A stretch of DNA of 7,798 nucleotides from Desulfobulbaceae bacterium (GTDB taxonomy: Bacteria > Desulfobacterota > Desulfobulbia > Desulfobulbales > SURF-16): positions 1 to 7,798 of the forward strand of contig JAGHCC010000016.1 of the NCBI GenBank assembly GCA_021160685.1, read 5' to 3'. Below are positions 7,364 through 7,798 of this stretch, piece after piece. Position 1 is the first letter of the stretch, and the number at the start of each line of letters is the position of its first letter. The notes beneath the pieces were generated by a model. That model ran no database searches. It had not been told where the DNA came from and worked only from the letters and a program-made list of their open reading frames with translations. The translations under genes and the position numbers were made by a program.

Positions 7364-7798
7364 TTATTTAGTTTCCGGAGCTGCAATTTTCTGTATTTCA
7401 TAAAGGATCGTCAGAGCTTCGAGAGGCGTAAGACGGTCAATGTCAACCTGATGTAGCCGCTTGCGGACAGGATCATTTTCATGGCTGAAGAGAGAGAGCT
7501 GATTTGGTCCTTCGTCCTTTTCTTCAGATCCAAGTGGAGAAATGCGAGGGCGACCCTGATTGTCAAATTCATCTTTTTCAATATTATGCAATAATTCTTC
7601 AGCCCTGACAACCACCCGTTTCGGCACTCCGGCCAGCGCCGCCACCTGAATGCCGTAACTGCGGCTTGCTCCACCTTTCATCAATTTATGCAGGAAGATG
7701 ATGGAGTCGTTCCATTCTCGCACCGCAATGTTGAAATTTTGGATACGCTGATGGATTCGGGCCAGTTCGGTCAGTTCATGATAATGGGTGGCAAAGAT
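7364..7798 (-). CDS. mutS: DNA mismatch repair protein MutS, C-terminal 144 codons (5' end outside window)
   Basis: MutS binds mispaired bases and recruits MutL. The frame is open to the right edge; the GTG at 7723 is an internal valine. The window begins at the end of the ABC-type ATPase domain with IFATHYHELTEL (the H-loop strand that follows Walker B). It continues with LMKGGASRSYGIQVAALAG and VPKRVVVRAEELL, typical of the MutS ATPase and helix-turn-helix dimer interface. Walker A and B lie outside the window. A low-complexity linker then carries NQLSLF (coded by 7504-7487), which fits the beta-clamp binding pentapeptide. The last 30 residues (DIDRLTPLEALTILYEIQKI) match the small C-terminal oligomerisation helices of E. 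coli MutS. It ends in TAA at 7366-7364, six bases before the amidase start in the same frame, so the two genes form a tight operon. Confidence 0.97.
   Translation of the reverse strand: MFATHYHELTELARIHQRIQNFNIAVREWNDSIIFLHKLMKGGASRSYGIQVAALAGVPKRVVVRAEELLHNIEKDEFDNQGRPRISPLGSEEKDEGPNQLSLFSHENDPVRKRLHQVDIDRLTPLEALTILYEIQKIAAPETK

Overview
The window looks like an ordinary chromosomal housekeeping segment of a Gram-negative (two-membrane) bacterium. The evidence is an inner-membrane-anchored periplasmic chaperone of the PpiD type, a lipoprotein lytic transglycosylase of the MltF type and an exported AMIN-domain amidase. Base composition is near even GC. The protein flavour, and a MutS gene followed directly by a TPR/AMIN/Amidase_3 protein, remind me of Desulfobacterota (delta-proteobacteria such as Desulfobulbales). 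That placement is memory-based inference, not a search result.

Plus strand, 1-5702: the 3' three quarters or so of polA (DNA polymerase I, open at the left edge); a 176-bp gap with a candidate sigma70 promoter and a long imperfect hairpin built from TAGGCTGTAGGC and its complement; a full-length ppiD-like gene; a 72-bp gap with a strong Shine-Dalgarno sequence that has no start codon; and an mltF-like gene. ppiD and mltF are probably co-transcribed. polA may be a separate unit or read through into them.

Minus strand, 7798-5729: the last 144 codons of mutS (open at the right edge), then after only 6 bp, in the same reading frame and with a UUG start, an N-acetylmuramoyl-L-alanine amidase. The two gene groups converge, with 26 bp between stop codons.

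Functionally the window joins DNA repair and synthesis (PolA gap filling, MutS mismatch recognition) with envelope work (PpiD folding of exported proteins, MltF cutting glycan strands, the amidase removing stem peptides). I see no tRNA, rRNA, CRISPR array, insertion sequence, phage gene or toxin/defence system. No undescribed multi-gene system is evident. The items most worth a second look are the hairpin repeat in the ppiD leader, the start and coupling of the amidase gene, the orphan Shine-Dalgarno before mltF, and the repeated parvulin half-domains in the PpiD-like protein.
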